A stretch of 64,000 nucleotides of DNA from JAAYYY01 sp964579295 (lineage in GTDB: Bacteria > Chloroflexota > Anaerolineae > Promineifilales > Promineifilaceae), in the NCBI GenBank assembly GCA_964579295.1, contig CAZOGK010000006.1, forward strand, positions 1 through 64,000, written 5' to 3'. This document shows, one piece after another, positions 49,601 to 58,073 of the stretch. The stretch's first letter is position 1. Each line of letters starts with the position of its first letter. The translations under genes were made by a program, and so were the position numbers. The notes beneath the pieces are model-generated. The model had not been told where the DNA came from and searched no databases. It saw nothing but the letters and a program-made list of their open reading frames with translations.

Positions 49601-50360
49601 TATTCTCGTGCTGCCGGCAGAGCCGGTCGTAGCGCGCCATATCTTCCATGAAGAGGTCCACGCCGGGGAAGCGGTAGCCGGCGTGCGGCCCCGCTTCGGT
49701 GATGATCATCGGCGTGAGGATGCCCTGCTCGCGCAGATAAAGCGCCTCGCGGAAGGGACGCCCGGCGTTATCGTCGGCGGGTGTCCCGTCGGCGCTGGTG
49801 AGCAGGCCGCTGCTGCCAGGCACGACGCCGCCGTAGGCATGGCGGCTGTAGACGTGGCCGCCCTCGCCGGCGCGGCGGATGAGCGGACCGTAGAAGCGCA
49901 GCCACAGCTCCCAGCTGCCGGGGCTGCCGCCGGCCGGGCTACCTACCGCCAGTTTCAGGCCGTCGCGCTCGGCCAGCTCCATCAGCCGTGTCTCGAAAGC
50001 GATAATGTTGCGCAGCGATGTTTCGTTGTCGCCGCCCGTCTCGTTGACCGGCTGATAATAGTCAGCCGGGTTGAGACGGTACTTCTCCAGCAGCCGCGGC
50101 CAGTAATGGTCGGCGGCCGCCACGGCCTCGGCCTCGCTCATCTGATCGATGCCGGGCGGCGCATCGTGGAAGACGGTCTGCTCGCGGTAGATGGTGACGG
50201 TGCGCGGCGCTGCGCCGGGCGCAGCCACGCTCTTCTCGTGGGCTTCGACCAGGGCGCCGCCTTCGGCGACGGCCAGGACCACGGCCGGAACGGCGGCGAC
50301 CACTTCGCCATAGCCGTTGCGGCTCCCTTGCGCGACGTGCAAGCCAAACTTCGTGCTCAT
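46665..50360 (-). CDS. Multidomain protein: two glycoside-hydrolase barrels, three NBR1-like domains, C39-like peptidase domain
   Basis: 1231 residues from ATG 50360 (AGGAGG 8 nt before). Domains by position: barrel 1 (about 1-265; YQPVNETGGDN Glu about 103, MIITEAGPHAGYRF Glu about 220); NBR1/FW-like Ig domain (about 318-447; FTATWVVRNSGDGPWSG); barrel 2, clan GH-A-like (about 461-753; YQIWNEGDSD Glu about 568, LWVTEMGVAND Glu about 683); NBR1-like domains 2 and 3 (about 775-888 and 905-1013; FTNSWRFRNSGATIWDD, FLKQWRVRNTGARQWGSG); C39-like papain-fold domain (about 1035-1231; GAWGCLLTCYAMML with Cys, EQHWVILVA with His, DYLMLDP with Asp). No signal peptide is evident. It may hydrolyse glycans; the peptidase-like domain could process proteins or the chain itself. 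Confidence 0.82.
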   Translation of the reverse strand: MSTKFGLHVAQGSRNGYGEVVAAVPAVVLAVAEGGALVEAHEKSVAAPGAAPRTVTIYREQTVFHDAPPGIDQMSEAEAVAAADHYWPRLLEKYRLNPADYYQPVNETGGDNETSLRNIIAFETRLMELAERDGLKLAVGSPAGGSPGSWELWLRFYGPLIRRAGEGGHVYSRHAYGGVVPGSSGLLTSADGTPADDNAGRPFREALYLREQGILTPMIITEAGPHAGYRFPGVDLFMEDMARYDRLCRQHENIWGFCAWTYGNYQNFPANIQDASARMADYLRQQGGATRPTYPAPAIVDSGGDTGVGAGPTGPAAPVSHAYQFLCFNNSAGDYMNVQPGRQFTATWVVRNSGDGPWSGDFQLAYAAQSVPQTAGQALSPLGAPPSMTLRQLSGRERIAPNESVTLTLDLTAPLQAGWFASHWQLRTADGRVIGRPLWLHINVKGAVAPPLGPAATGVFRPGMNINPDVHPPDVERLRGLSWVRFPYKASAKQRNVDAAYHEEYGALIQGYANAGIKSLIILNQETEWGNAPWHNGDWRAYAAALANAARRIAELAAPFREHVAYQIWNEGDSDPTNPSAIGVSADDFAPLLQQTAAAIRAVDPQATIVFGGLNTGPENAVAYAQRVQQLLGGRLPVDALAYHPYGRYVEFDPFYGKQFGKLGDALRAFQRAFPNLPLWVTEMGVANDTPIGPEHYEKIARYMREITGEIARQARHVPVLIWFAWSDQMRNAGITTSSGELKPHIGEAYQAMVSQAQPAPAFAAGVAAPGANAEFLSFQTTLADHNAVPAGASFTNSWRFRNSGATIWDDACRLVYAPNGAGVQSDPMTLQKSYPLSQVASPLPVAPGQETVITLPMTAPELSGRAYQSRWQLRDKAGKAFGHLYAEITVVPASPVGTGAQQADMEFVVDHTFPDDTRLPEGHSFLKQWRVRNTGARQWGSGFRLVFLEGDLQMAAGIASHVVPTARRGDEVILSVPMVAPAVRDNQPTTYSSLWRLQDDRGDFFGAPIWARIVSQPSDMITPLGRFADPSGWYSQLDSQWANVTLGAGQQNIGAWGCLLTCYAMMLTAYGLRVTPADLNRRFSQLGEEGFRGSDVQFNAPPRLLPGLSLGRNLRSWPTPEIAWTDWTGEDPIARIDKAIADGYTVLAQVDRTPNNAFYHANTEQHWVILVARTPDGSDYLMLDPITPPGQLANQPLSLMRKYGNPAPSRPHEENLRHAIKSALIYLYRR

Positions 50361-50422
50361 CGTGAGGACCTCCTGCTGCAGGCAGACAGATGGCGGCGGC
50401 TGACTCTCATCCCCTGGCTGGC

Positions 50423-50522
50423 NNNNNNNNNNNNNNNNNNNNNNNNNNNNNNNNNNNNNNNNNNNNNNNNNNNNNNNNNNNNNNNNNNNNNNNNNNNNNN
50501 NNNNNNNNNNNNNNNNNNNNNN
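50423..50522. other. Assembly gap (100 N) in a divergent promoter region
   Basis: 100 N between the multidomain hydrolase gene and the ABC exporter genes. The promoters of both may lie in the missing sequence. The flanks show no duplicated ends. Confidence 0.98.
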
Positions 50523-50714
50523 CGCGCGGGCGCCGGGCGCTTCATTGTGATTATCGTCGTGAGCGGAATGTGACCAACTGGCTGATCTGACACGGATGGG
50601 TGGGGAAGCGCGGCCACGACCGCTCCAGCTACCCACCAGGTTAGCATCACACCGACATGATAAACGATTTGCCAGTAGCTGTACAGATACCCAAAAGCGC
50701 CTATACTCGGTCTG

Positions 50715-52487
50715 ATGTCTGCTCTGCGCCCTTATCTCGACCTGCTGCGGCGCTACCTGCGCCCACAGCGCGGCGCCGTGCTGCTGCTGGCGGCGCTGGT
50801 GTTGGGCGGCATTGGCCTGCAGCTTGCCAACCCGCAGCTTATCCGCCGCTTCCTGGACGCGGCCGAGCAGGGGCGCAGCCTGCAGACGCTGCTGCGGATT
50901 GGCGCTCTGTTCATGGTCATTGCCCTGGCGGCGCAGGGGCTGCGCCTTGCCGCCGCCTACGTCGGCGAGAACGTCGCCTGGCGCGCCACCAACGCCCTGC
51001 GCGCCGACCTGGCGCTGCACTGCCTGCGGCTGGACATCTCCTTTCACAAGCGGCACAAGCCGGGCGAGCTGATCGAGCGCGTCGACGGCGACGTTAACCT
51101 GCTGGCGAACTTCTTTTCCCAGCTGTTTATCGAGCTGACGAGCAACATGCTGCTGGTAACAGGCGTGATCGTGCTGCTCTGGCTGGTCGATTGGCGTCTT
51201 GGCGTCTCTATGCTCGCCATCATTCTGCTGGGGATGGTCGTGCTGCGCTGGGTGAACCGGATTGTGGTCGCCCGCTGGCAGCGTGTGCGCGCGGTGGAGG
51301 CGGAGCTATTCGGCTATGTCGAGGAGTGGCTGGACGGCGCGGAGGCGCTGCAGACGAGCCGCGGCCGGCCATACGTGCTGGAGCGGCTGGCCGGGTTGAG
51401 CCGGGCGCGCTGGCAGGCCAGCGTCAGCGCCGGGCGCGCCAACATGGGGGTCATGTCCCTGCCAGTAGCGCTGCCTGGCTTCGCCTATCTCGCCGCTTTC
51501 TTCTGGGGCGACCAGTTCTTCCGCGACGGCGCGCTGACCGTGGGCACGCTCTACCTGATCTTCTACTACATCGGGCTGATGATCGGGCCGTTGTGGTCGG
51601 TGCAGCGCAATGTCCAGGACCTGCAGCGGGCGGCAGCCAGCCTGAACCGGGTGCTGGCCCTCTTCGGCGAGCAGCCCACTATCCGGCAGCGCAAGGCCAG
51701 GAGGCTGCCGGCCGGGCCGCTGGCCGTGCGCTTTGAGGGGGTCAGCTTCCATTACGAGGACGACCCCGCGGAGGCGCTGGCGCTGCGCGACGTGAGCTTT
51801 GAGCTGGCGCCCGGCCGGGTGCTGGGCCTCCTGGGGCGCACGGGCAGCGGCAAGACGACCCTGACAAGGCTGCTGCTCCGCTTCTACGAGCCGGTGCAGG
51901 GCCACATAGCGCTCGGCGGGACGGGGGACGCAGATAGGGCGCTCGTCGATCTGAGCGAGGTAGGCGCGGCGGCGCTGCGGGCGCGCGTGGGTATGGTCAC
52001 GCAGGAGGTGCAGCTCTTCCACGCTTCCCTGCGCGACAACCTGACGCTGTTTGACGACAGCGTGGACGACGCGCGCCTGGCGGCGGCGCTAGAGGCGCTG
52101 GGGCTGCGCTCCTGGCTGGAGAGCTTGCCGCAAGGGCTGGATACGCCGCTGGCGGCCGGCGAAAGTCTCTCGGCTGGCGAGGCGCAGCTGCTGGCGCTGG
52201 CGCGCGTTTTTCTCGCCGACGCCGGGTTGGTGATTCTCGACGAGGCGTCATCGCGCCTCGATCCGGCAACCGAGCGGCTGCTGGAACAGGCGCTGGATCG
52301 CCTGCTGCAGGGACGGACGGCGATTGTCATTGCCCACCGGCTGGCGACGGTCAAACGGGCCGACGAAATCATGATCCTGGAGGGCGGGCGGGTGATCGAG
52401 CACGGCGAGCGGGCGGCGCTGGTGACCGACCCGGGGAGCCGCTTTGCCCAGCTGCTCCAGGTGGGGCTGGAGGAGGCGCTGGCCTGA
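50715..52487 (+). CDS. ABC exporter half-transporter (subunit A of heterodimer)
   Basis: 590 residues. Six-helix exporter membrane domain (about 15-310) with HKRHKPGELIERVDGDVNLL as the coupling region, then an ATPase domain: Walker A GRTGSGKTTL, Q-loop GMVTQEVQLF, signature LSAGEAQLLALAR (Gln replaced by Glu), Walker B with catalytic Glu LVILDEASSRLD, and switch His in IVIAHRLATV. Lipid, peptide or drug export is typical. Its stop shares an A with the next start (TGATG). The partner's nucleotide site is degenerate, so this subunit carries the competent catalytic Glu. Confidence 0.93.
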   Translation: MSALRPYLDLLRRYLRPQRGAVLLLAALVLGGIGLQLANPQLIRRFLDAAEQGRSLQTLLRIGALFMVIALAAQGLRLAAAYVGENVAWRATNALRADLALHCLRLDISFHKRHKPGELIERVDGDVNLLANFFSQLFIELTSNMLLVTGVIVLLWLVDWRLGVSMLAIILLGMVVLRWVNRIVVARWQRVRAVEAELFGYVEEWLDGAEALQTSRGRPYVLERLAGLSRARWQASVSAGRANMGVMSLPVALPGFAYLAAFFWGDQFFRDGALTVGTLYLIFYYIGLMIGPLWSVQRNVQDLQRAAASLNRVLALFGEQPTIRQRKARRLPAGPLAVRFEGVSFHYEDDPAEALALRDVSFELAPGRVLGLLGRTGSGKTTLTRLLLRFYEPVQGHIALGGTGDADRALVDLSEVGAAALRARVGMVTQEVQLFHASLRDNLTLFDDSVDDARLAAALEALGLRSWLESLPQGLDTPLAAGESLSAGEAQLLALARVFLADAGLVILDEASSRLDPATERLLEQALDRLLQGRTAIVIAHRLATVKRADEIMILEGGRVIEHGERAALVTDPGSRFAQLLQVGLEEALA

Positions 52488-54304
52488 TGGCGGCGCACAG
52501 CGAGCAGCCGGCGCAGGCGCTGTCGACCTGGCGCTATCTGTGGAGCCTGATCCGCTTCCGCCCGCGCATCTATGCCCAGGACCTGCTGGGCGTGACCAGC
52601 AGCTTTGCCTTGCGCACGATCACCGGCCTAATCCTGCGCGCCTTTCTCGACGGGCTGACCGGGGCCACCGCCTTCGGCCTCGGCCTGACGCCCACGCTCG
52701 TGCTGCAGTCTGTCCTCATCGTCCTGGAGGTCGTCACGCTCTATGCGGCCTTCATGGGCTACCTGCATTTCACCCAACACGGCATGGCGCTGCTGATGCG
52801 CAATATGCTGGGCCGTATTCTGGAGCTGCCGGCCGGGGCGGCGCTGCCGCGCGAAAAAGACGGCGCGTCGCTTTCTACGGGCCAGGTAGTTAGCACCCTG
52901 CGCGATGATACGCTGGAGATGACGGAAGCGATCATCATCGTCGACGACCTGGTGGCGGCGAGCGCCGCCTCGATTATCGCCTTTGCCATCATGTTCAGCA
53001 TCGACTTCTGGGTGACCGTGGGCGCCTTCTTGCCGCTGGCGCTGATCATCTATGGCGCGCAGCGACTGGGCAGGGTGGCGCAACGCTACCGCCAGGAGAG
53101 CCGGGCGGCGACGGCACAGGTGACCGGCATGATCGCCGATATGTTTCACGCGACCCAGGCCATCAAGGTGGCCGGCGCCGAGGAGCGGATCATCAGCCGC
53201 TTCCGCCAGCTCAACGAGCGGCGCCGCATCACGATGATACGTGACCGGCTGGTCACCCAGCTCGTCGATGCGCTCGGCTACGGCTCATCTGACATCGGCA
53301 TGGGGCTGGTGCTGCTGGTGGCAGCCAACACGCTGCTGCAGGGCGAGCTGACGGTGGGCGACTTTGCCCTCTTTGCTGCTTATCTCCACCCGGCGACCCA
53401 GCTCATGCGCATTATTGGCCGGCTGGTGACGCGCTACCGGCAGACGGGGGTGAGCGCGCAGCGCATGGAGGCGATTATGCACGGGCTGCCGCCAGGCGCC
53501 GTCGTGGCCCACCAGCCGATCTACCTGCGCCAGCCCCACCCGTCCGCGCCGCCGCTGCCGCCGGCGGTGCCGCTGCAGGAGCTAGAGGTGCGGGAGCTGA
53601 CCTATCGCCACGAAGGCGGCGGCGGCATCGAAGACATCAACTTTGTCCTGCCCGCGGGCAGCTTCACCGTGGTTACCGGGCGGATTGGCGCGGGCAAGAC
53701 GACGCTGCTGCAGGCGCTGCTGGGCCTGCTGCCGCCGCAGCAGGGCGAGATCTGGTGGAACGGCGAGCTGGTTGCCGATCCGGTTCGCTTCATGGCGCCG
53801 CCGCAGGTGGCCTACACGGCGCAGGCGCCGCGGCTGTTCAGCGCGAGCCTGCGCGAGAATATCCTGCTGGGCCTGCCGCCGGAGAGCGTGGATGTGGAGG
53901 GCGCCATCTACCACGCGGTGCTGGAGCCAGACCTGGCGGCGATGGAACAGGGGCTGGAGACCATGGTAGGGCCGCGCGGCGTGCGCCTCAGCGGCGGGCA
54001 GGTGCAGCGGGCTGCGGCGGCGCGTATGTTTGCCCGGCAGCCGCAGCTGCTCGTCTTCGACGACCTCTCCAGCGCGCTCGACGTGGAGACGGAGCAGACG
54101 TTGTGGCAGCGGCTGTTTGCCCGCGCCGAGCGGCCCACCTGCCTCGTCGTCAGCCACCGGCGTGCGGCGCTGCGCCGCGCCGACCAGATCCTGCTTCTGG
54201 AGGCAGGACGCATTGTCGAGCGCGGCCGGCTGGCCGAGCTGCTGCCGCGCTCGGAGGCGATGCGCTCTCTCTGGGAAGGGGAGTGGGAGCCGGAAACGTC
54301 CTAG
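52487..54304 (+). CDS. ABC exporter half-transporter (subunit B of heterodimer)
   Basis: 605 residues. Exporter membrane domain with six predicted helices (about 20-320), including a GQVVSTLRDDTLEMTEAIII coupling stretch, and an ATPase with Walker A GRIGAGKTTL, canonical signature LSGGQVQRAAAARMFARQPQ, Walker B LLVFDDLSSALD (catalytic Glu replaced by Asp), and switch His in LVVSHRRAALRR. A canonical signature with a defective Walker B, paired with the opposite in subunit A, is the usual asymmetric heterodimer pattern: one functional and one degenerate ATP site. Substrate unknown. Confidence 0.92.
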   Translation: MAAHSEQPAQALSTWRYLWSLIRFRPRIYAQDLLGVTSSFALRTITGLILRAFLDGLTGATAFGLGLTPTLVLQSVLIVLEVVTLYAAFMGYLHFTQHGMALLMRNMLGRILELPAGAALPREKDGASLSTGQVVSTLRDDTLEMTEAIIIVDDLVAASAASIIAFAIMFSIDFWVTVGAFLPLALIIYGAQRLGRVAQRYRQESRAATAQVTGMIADMFHATQAIKVAGAEERIISRFRQLNERRRITMIRDRLVTQLVDALGYGSSDIGMGLVLLVAANTLLQGELTVGDFALFAAYLHPATQLMRIIGRLVTRYRQTGVSAQRMEAIMHGLPPGAVVAHQPIYLRQPHPSAPPLPPAVPLQELEVRELTYRHEGGGGIEDINFVLPAGSFTVVTGRIGAGKTTLLQALLGLLPPQQGEIWWNGELVADPVRFMAPPQVAYTAQAPRLFSASLRENILLGLPPESVDVEGAIYHAVLEPDLAAMEQGLETMVGPRGVRLSGGQVQRAAAARMFARQPQLLVFDDLSSALDVETEQTLWQRLFARAERPTCLVVSHRRAALRRADQILLLEAGRIVERGRLAELLPRSEAMRSLWEGEWEPETS

Positions 54305-54310
54305 CCGCCT

Positions 54311-55399
54311 TCAACCGGCCAGCAGAACAAATTCGGCCCGCCCGTACCGTTCGCCGTTGAGCTGCGGCTCAATGGCGTGGGGGCCCGGGTAATATTTGCG
54401 CGTCGTAATCGGGTGGAAGCTGTGCGAGCGAGTGATAGCCACTGTCTCGCCGGGCTGGAGCGTCCACCGGCCAATCTTGAAGACTTTCGCCGTCTGCTGC
54501 CCCTTGGCGCGCTGCATGTACAGGGCGTAATCGACGACGAGATCCTGCGGGGCGTTCCCCGTGGCGGTGATGGTGAAGGAGAAGGTCACCTTCTCGCCTA
54601 TCACGACCGTCTCCGGCGTGACGGTGACGGGGGAAACCAACACCTCGGCCGGGCCAATGCCGAGCAGCTCGAGCGCCTGGGGATGACCGTCCTTGACCAG
54701 CGTGCGTAGGGCGTGGCGCGTGATCCAGGCGACCTCAGGTGTGGCGCCGGCCTGCCATTGGCCGAGCAGGGCGATGACGACGCCGGGGTTGTCTTTGGCG
54801 ATGTCGTTCAGGTTGTTGGCGACGCTGCGACGGACAGATTCATTTGGGTCGTTCTTGAGCCGGTCGAGTATGGGGAGGATGGGGGAAGGGTCTTGCTTCA
54901 GCGCCGGCAGGCCCATGCCCCAGGGCAGACGGGGGCGGCAGCCTTCGCTGGCAAGCCGGCGCACGCCGGGATGGGAATGACCGGCCCACTGTTCCATCCG
55001 GGCCATCGTCTCCTGCGGGTAGCGCTCGATGAAGGGACGGATGGCAAACTCGGCGGAAACGGACTGGGTGAACGTTTCCAGGGCATCGAGCGAGCGCCCT
55101 AGGTCGTCCCGGCCGTAAACGTCCACGTAGTCGGGAAAGACCATCTTCTCGAAGCCTTGCTCACCGAGGAGCGGGAGCGCCTGGCGGAGGATGGCCAGCG
55201 CGTCGCCATAATCGGTGGGCAGGAAGTCATGCAGCACCGTCGTAATACGCCGCATGCGTTCCTTGAGCGCGAGATCGTCCCAGCCGGGCGCGAAGACAGC
55301 CGCCAGGAATGGCTCGCGGGCGAATCGGGGATAGGCAGCAGCGACGGCATCCGCCAGCGTGCCGACCGACTCTTCGTTGTACATCAGGCGCAGTTCCAT
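54311..55399 (-). CDS. DNA alkylation repair (AlkD-like) HEAT-repeat protein with C-terminal Ig-like domain
   Basis: 362 residues from ATG 55399 (GGGGGACG upstream); the frame to 55486 lacks a site. Residues about 1-240 are ALR/HEAT helices as in AlkD-family glycosylases: DYGDALAILRQALPLLGEQG, MARMEQWAGHSHPGVRRLAS, GCRPRLPWGM, DPNESVRRSVANNLNDIAKD and WITRHALRTLVKDGHPQALE. The C-terminal part (about 250-362) is a beta domain (VIGEKVTFSFTITATGNAPQ, LQPGETVAITRSHSFHPITT), an arrangement found in the 'DNA alkylation repair protein' group. It may excise or recognise alkylated bases. Converges on the ABC genes. Confidence 0.85.
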   Translation of the reverse strand: MELRLMYNEESVGTLADAVAAAYPRFAREPFLAAVFAPGWDDLALKERMRRITTVLHDFLPTDYGDALAILRQALPLLGEQGFEKMVFPDYVDVYGRDDLGRSLDALETFTQSVSAEFAIRPFIERYPQETMARMEQWAGHSHPGVRRLASEGCRPRLPWGMGLPALKQDPSPILPILDRLKNDPNESVRRSVANNLNDIAKDNPGVVIALLGQWQAGATPEVAWITRHALRTLVKDGHPQALELLGIGPAEVLVSPVTVTPETVVIGEKVTFSFTITATGNAPQDLVVDYALYMQRAKGQQTAKVFKIGRWTLQPGETVAITRSHSFHPITTRKYYPGPHAIEPQLNGERYGRAEFVLLAG

Positions 55400-55562
55400 T
55401 TTCGTCCCCCGTTCTGTGAACAGGGTAATCATAGACCAAGAGGCAAAGCGGGGAAAATAGCCGCCAGTTGGTAGGGCGTTTTTCACGTTCTCTTTACTCT
55501 ACTGTGGGTTAGTGGGGGTTAGCATGGTGGCGAGGGACGTTACCGTGGGGGTAGGAGCGTCA

Positions 55563-55970
55563 ATGACGACAGCGCGGGACCAGTTACCGGGGAGCCCGGG
55601 CCATGCTCTGCCGGTACCGCTAGCGCTGCTGCGCCTGATGGGCTCGGCGCCGGGCGCCCTGTTCCTGGCGCAGCTACTGGCCTGGGAAACGGGCGATGAG
55701 GGGTGGCAGGCGTGCAGCTACTCTGCCTGGCGGGCGGAGCTGTGTATCTCGGAATACCGCATCAAGAAGTATGCAGCCTGGTGCGCTGCCCGCGGCTTCC
55801 TGGAGACGCGCGTGGAATACGCGGGCGGCGTGCCAGTGACCTTTTACAGGCTGAAGCTGCAGCCGCTTTATGCGCTGCTAAGGGAGCTACTGGCCGCCGG
55901 CGGTGGAGAGCCGGGGATACCCGGAGCGCAGGCAGCCGCAGCCTGGCGCCGTTCGCTCGAAGGGATGTAA
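55563..55970 (+). CDS. Winged-helix protein of unknown function
   Basis: About 135 residues from ATG 55563, chosen for GGAG 5 nt upstream; ATG 55524 is an alternative. The core runs LALLRLMGSAPGALFLAQLL, AWETGDEGWQACSYSAWRAE, LCISEYRIKKYAAWCAARGF and LETRVEYAGGVPVTFYRLKL. This helix-turn-helix plus wing layout recalls the DNA-binding domains of some plasmid/phage replication initiators and small transcription regulators. The C-terminus is Ala/Gly-rich. No phage or plasmid genes are nearby. It is the lone rightward gene between two leftward ones. Confidence 0.6.
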   Translation: MTTARDQLPGSPGHALPVPLALLRLMGSAPGALFLAQLLAWETGDEGWQACSYSAWRAELCISEYRIKKYAAWCAARGFLETRVEYAGGVPVTFYRLKLQPLYALLRELLAAGGGEPGIPGAQAAAAWRRSLEGM

Positions 55971-56012
55971 GCGACGCCGGCGCCAGGAGCGACCCTGGGG
56001 AAAGAGTGTTAC

Positions 56013-56471
56013 CTAGCGGAAGCCGCCGCTGCCGCCGGACGCGCGCGAGCCGGGGCGCGAGATCTCTTCGACGACTTTGCCGGCAGTGGCGTCGCTGCTG
56101 TGCAGGGCCACGTCGGCCTGGGCGACAATGCCCACAATCCGCTCGTCGTCGTCGACCACGGGCACGCGGCGGACCTGGTGCTCTTCCATGACGCGCAGGG
56201 TGTATTCAATGCTGTCCTGGCGGCGCACGGAGACGACGGGGCTGCTCATCACGGCGCCAGCCGTCATCTCCAGCGGGTTCATACCCTGGGCCACGGCGCG
56301 CACGGTAATGTCGCGGTCGGTGACGACGCCCACGAGCTGGCGGTCGTCCTGGTCGGCGACGACGGGGATGGCGCCGCAATCGCAGTCGAGCATCAGGCGG
56401 GCAACCTCCTGCAGGCTCGTGTCGGCCGTGCAGCAGGCCACGTCATTGGTCATCAGCTTTTCAACATGCAT
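56013..56471 (-). CDS. Tandem CBS-domain protein
   Basis: 152 residues from ATG 56471 (GGAAGGAA upstream). Two CBS motifs form a Bateman module: LMTNDVACCTADTSLQEVAR to LVGVVTDRDITVRAV (about 7-65), and VMSSPVVSVRRQDSIEYTLR to IVGIVAQADVALH (about 74-130). Such modules bind adenine nucleotides or SAM and act as stand-alone sensors. The short tail (SRPGSRASGGSGG) is flexible. Cytosolic. A monocistron with no partner evident. Confidence 0.9.
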   Translation of the reverse strand: MHVEKLMTNDVACCTADTSLQEVARLMLDCDCGAIPVVADQDDRQLVGVVTDRDITVRAVAQGMNPLEMTAGAVMSSPVVSVRRQDSIEYTLRVMEEHQVRRVPVVDDDERIVGIVAQADVALHSSDATAGKVVEEISRPGSRASGGSGGFR

Positions 56472-56621
56472 GGTAGGGTTCCTTCCTTCATCGTAGTCGT
56501 GCAATCGATTGTCGCCTGTACAGGGTAGCACCGCTAAGGGTTCATTCGCCACTATCACAGGGAATAACTTGGATACATTTCAAGATACAGGTGGGAGTGC
56601 GGGCACGATAGCCGCGCTGTT

Positions 56622-58067
56622 TTAGGGGCGGCGCTTGAGGGCGGCTTGCGCGGCGAAGTAGCCGCACATGCCGTGCACACCGCCGCCCGGCGGCGTGGCG
56701 CTGGAGCAGATGTAGAGGCCAGGTACAGGCGTGGTGTAGGGATTGAGGCGCAGAGCGGGGCGGTTGAAATGTTGCAGCAGGTGCTGCGTGCCGTTGTTGA
56801 TGTCGCCGCCCACGTAGTTGGGGTTGTACTCTTCCAGCTCGGCGGCGGTGTGGGTGTGGCGCGCCAGTACGGTGTCACGGAAGCCGGGCGCATAACGCTC
56901 GATTTGCGCCTCGATGGCCGCGCTCATGTCGACGGTGGAGCCGTTGGGCACGTGACAGTAGGCCCAGGCGACGTGCTTCCCGGCCGGCGCGCGGCTGGGG
57001 TCGAAGTTGGTCGGCTGCACCAGCAGCACGTAGGGTTTTTCTGGATGGCGGCCACGCCAGACGGCCAGCTCGCCGGCGCTGATTTCGGCCAGGCTGCTGC
57101 CAAGATGCACGGTGCCGGCGCGGGCGACGGCCGGGTCGCGCCAGGGAATTGGCTCGGCGAGCGCATAATCCACCTTGAAGGCGCCCGGCCCGTAGCGATA
57201 GCGTTCCAGCTGGCGGCGGTAGCCGGCTGGGAGCTGCGCGCCAGCCAGGCGCAGCAGCTGGCGCGGGGCCACGTCCAGAAGCGTGGCGCGCGCCGGCGGC
57301 AGCTGGTCGAGGGAGGTCACGGGGAAGCCGGTGACGATTTCGCCGCCCAGCGCCCGCAGATGCGCGGCCAGGGCATCTGCCAGCCGCTGCGCGCCGCCGC
57401 GGGGCATGGGCCAGCCGACAGCATGGGCCAGCAGGCCGAGGACGAGGGCAAAGGCGGCGGTGCCGGGCCAGTGCAGGGGCAGGATGCTATGGGCGCCGAC
57501 GCCGGCAATCATGCCGCGCGCCCGCTCGCCGGCGAAGCGGGCCAGCGCCAGGCCGCGCACTGAGCGTAGGGCCGGCAGGGCAAAGCGGGCCGCAGCGAGC
57601 GGGTGGCGCGGCAGGCGCAGCGGCCCTAGGATGATATCGACAATGGCCTGCCAGTTGTCCAGCAGGGGGACCATGAGGCGGCGGTAGTTGTCGCCATCGC
57701 TGCCCAGCGCCGCCTCCGTCTCGCAGAGCGACTGGTAGACGAGAACGGCGGGCTCGTCGTCGCGCGGATGGGCGATGGCAGCGGCGGGATGGACCCACTC
57801 CAGCCCGTAGGGGGCCAGATCCAGCGCGCGGAAGAAGGGGGAGGCGAGCGCCAGCGGGTGGATAGCCGAGCAGACGTCGTGGGTAAAGCCGGGCAGCGTC
57901 AGCGGCAGCGAGCGCAGGCCGCCGCCGATCATATCGCGCCCCTCGACGAGGAGGACGCGCCAGCCTTGCTCGGCCAGCGTGATGGCGGCGGCCAGCCCAT
58001 TGGGACCGCTGCCGACGACGACGGCGCCATAGTCGGGACGGCCAAAGGCGCGGCGCGGCGCCGTCAC
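56622..58067 (-). CDS. PYROXD2/phytoene-desaturase-like FAD-dependent oxidoreductase
   Basis: 481 residues. N-terminal dinucleotide-binding GAVVVGSGPNGLAAAITLAE (about 14-33) with a following acidic VLLVEGRDMIGGGLRS, then LPGFTHDVCSAIHPLALASP as in the carotenoid-desaturase/PYROXD2 group, GGAQRLADALAAHL, and a C-terminal FAD-binding PGLYICSSATPPGGGVHGMC. No carotenoid genes surround it. It lies 6 bp after two unknown paralogous genes that follow a STAS/phosphatase signalling module, all on one strand, so expression is probably linked to them. Substrate unknown. Confidence 0.88.
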   Translation of the reverse strand: MTAPRRAFGRPDYGAVVVGSGPNGLAAAITLAEQGWRVLLVEGRDMIGGGLRSLPLTLPGFTHDVCSAIHPLALASPFFRALDLAPYGLEWVHPAAAIAHPRDDEPAVLVYQSLCETEAALGSDGDNYRRLMVPLLDNWQAIVDIILGPLRLPRHPLAAARFALPALRSVRGLALARFAGERARGMIAGVGAHSILPLHWPGTAAFALVLGLLAHAVGWPMPRGGAQRLADALAAHLRALGGEIVTGFPVTSLDQLPPARATLLDVAPRQLLRLAGAQLPAGYRRQLERYRYGPGAFKVDYALAEPIPWRDPAVARAGTVHLGSSLAEISAGELAVWRGRHPEKPYVLLVQPTNFDPSRAPAGKHVAWAYCHVPNGSTVDMSAAIEAQIERYAPGFRDTVLARHTHTAAELEEYNPNYVGGDINNGTQHLLQHFNRPALRLNPYTTPVPGLYICSSATPPGGGVHGMCGYFAAQAALKRRP

Positions 58068-58073
58068 GATTCC

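Noticed and set aside
48210..50573. 787-residue open frame on the + strand
   Set aside because: Antisense to the multidomain hydrolase and runs through the N gap; no protein-family features.
50360..51056. Upstream extension of the multidomain hydrolase frame across the gap to 51056
   Set aside because: The extension is antisense to the ABC exporter. ATG 50360 has an excellent ribosome site and gives sensible domains.
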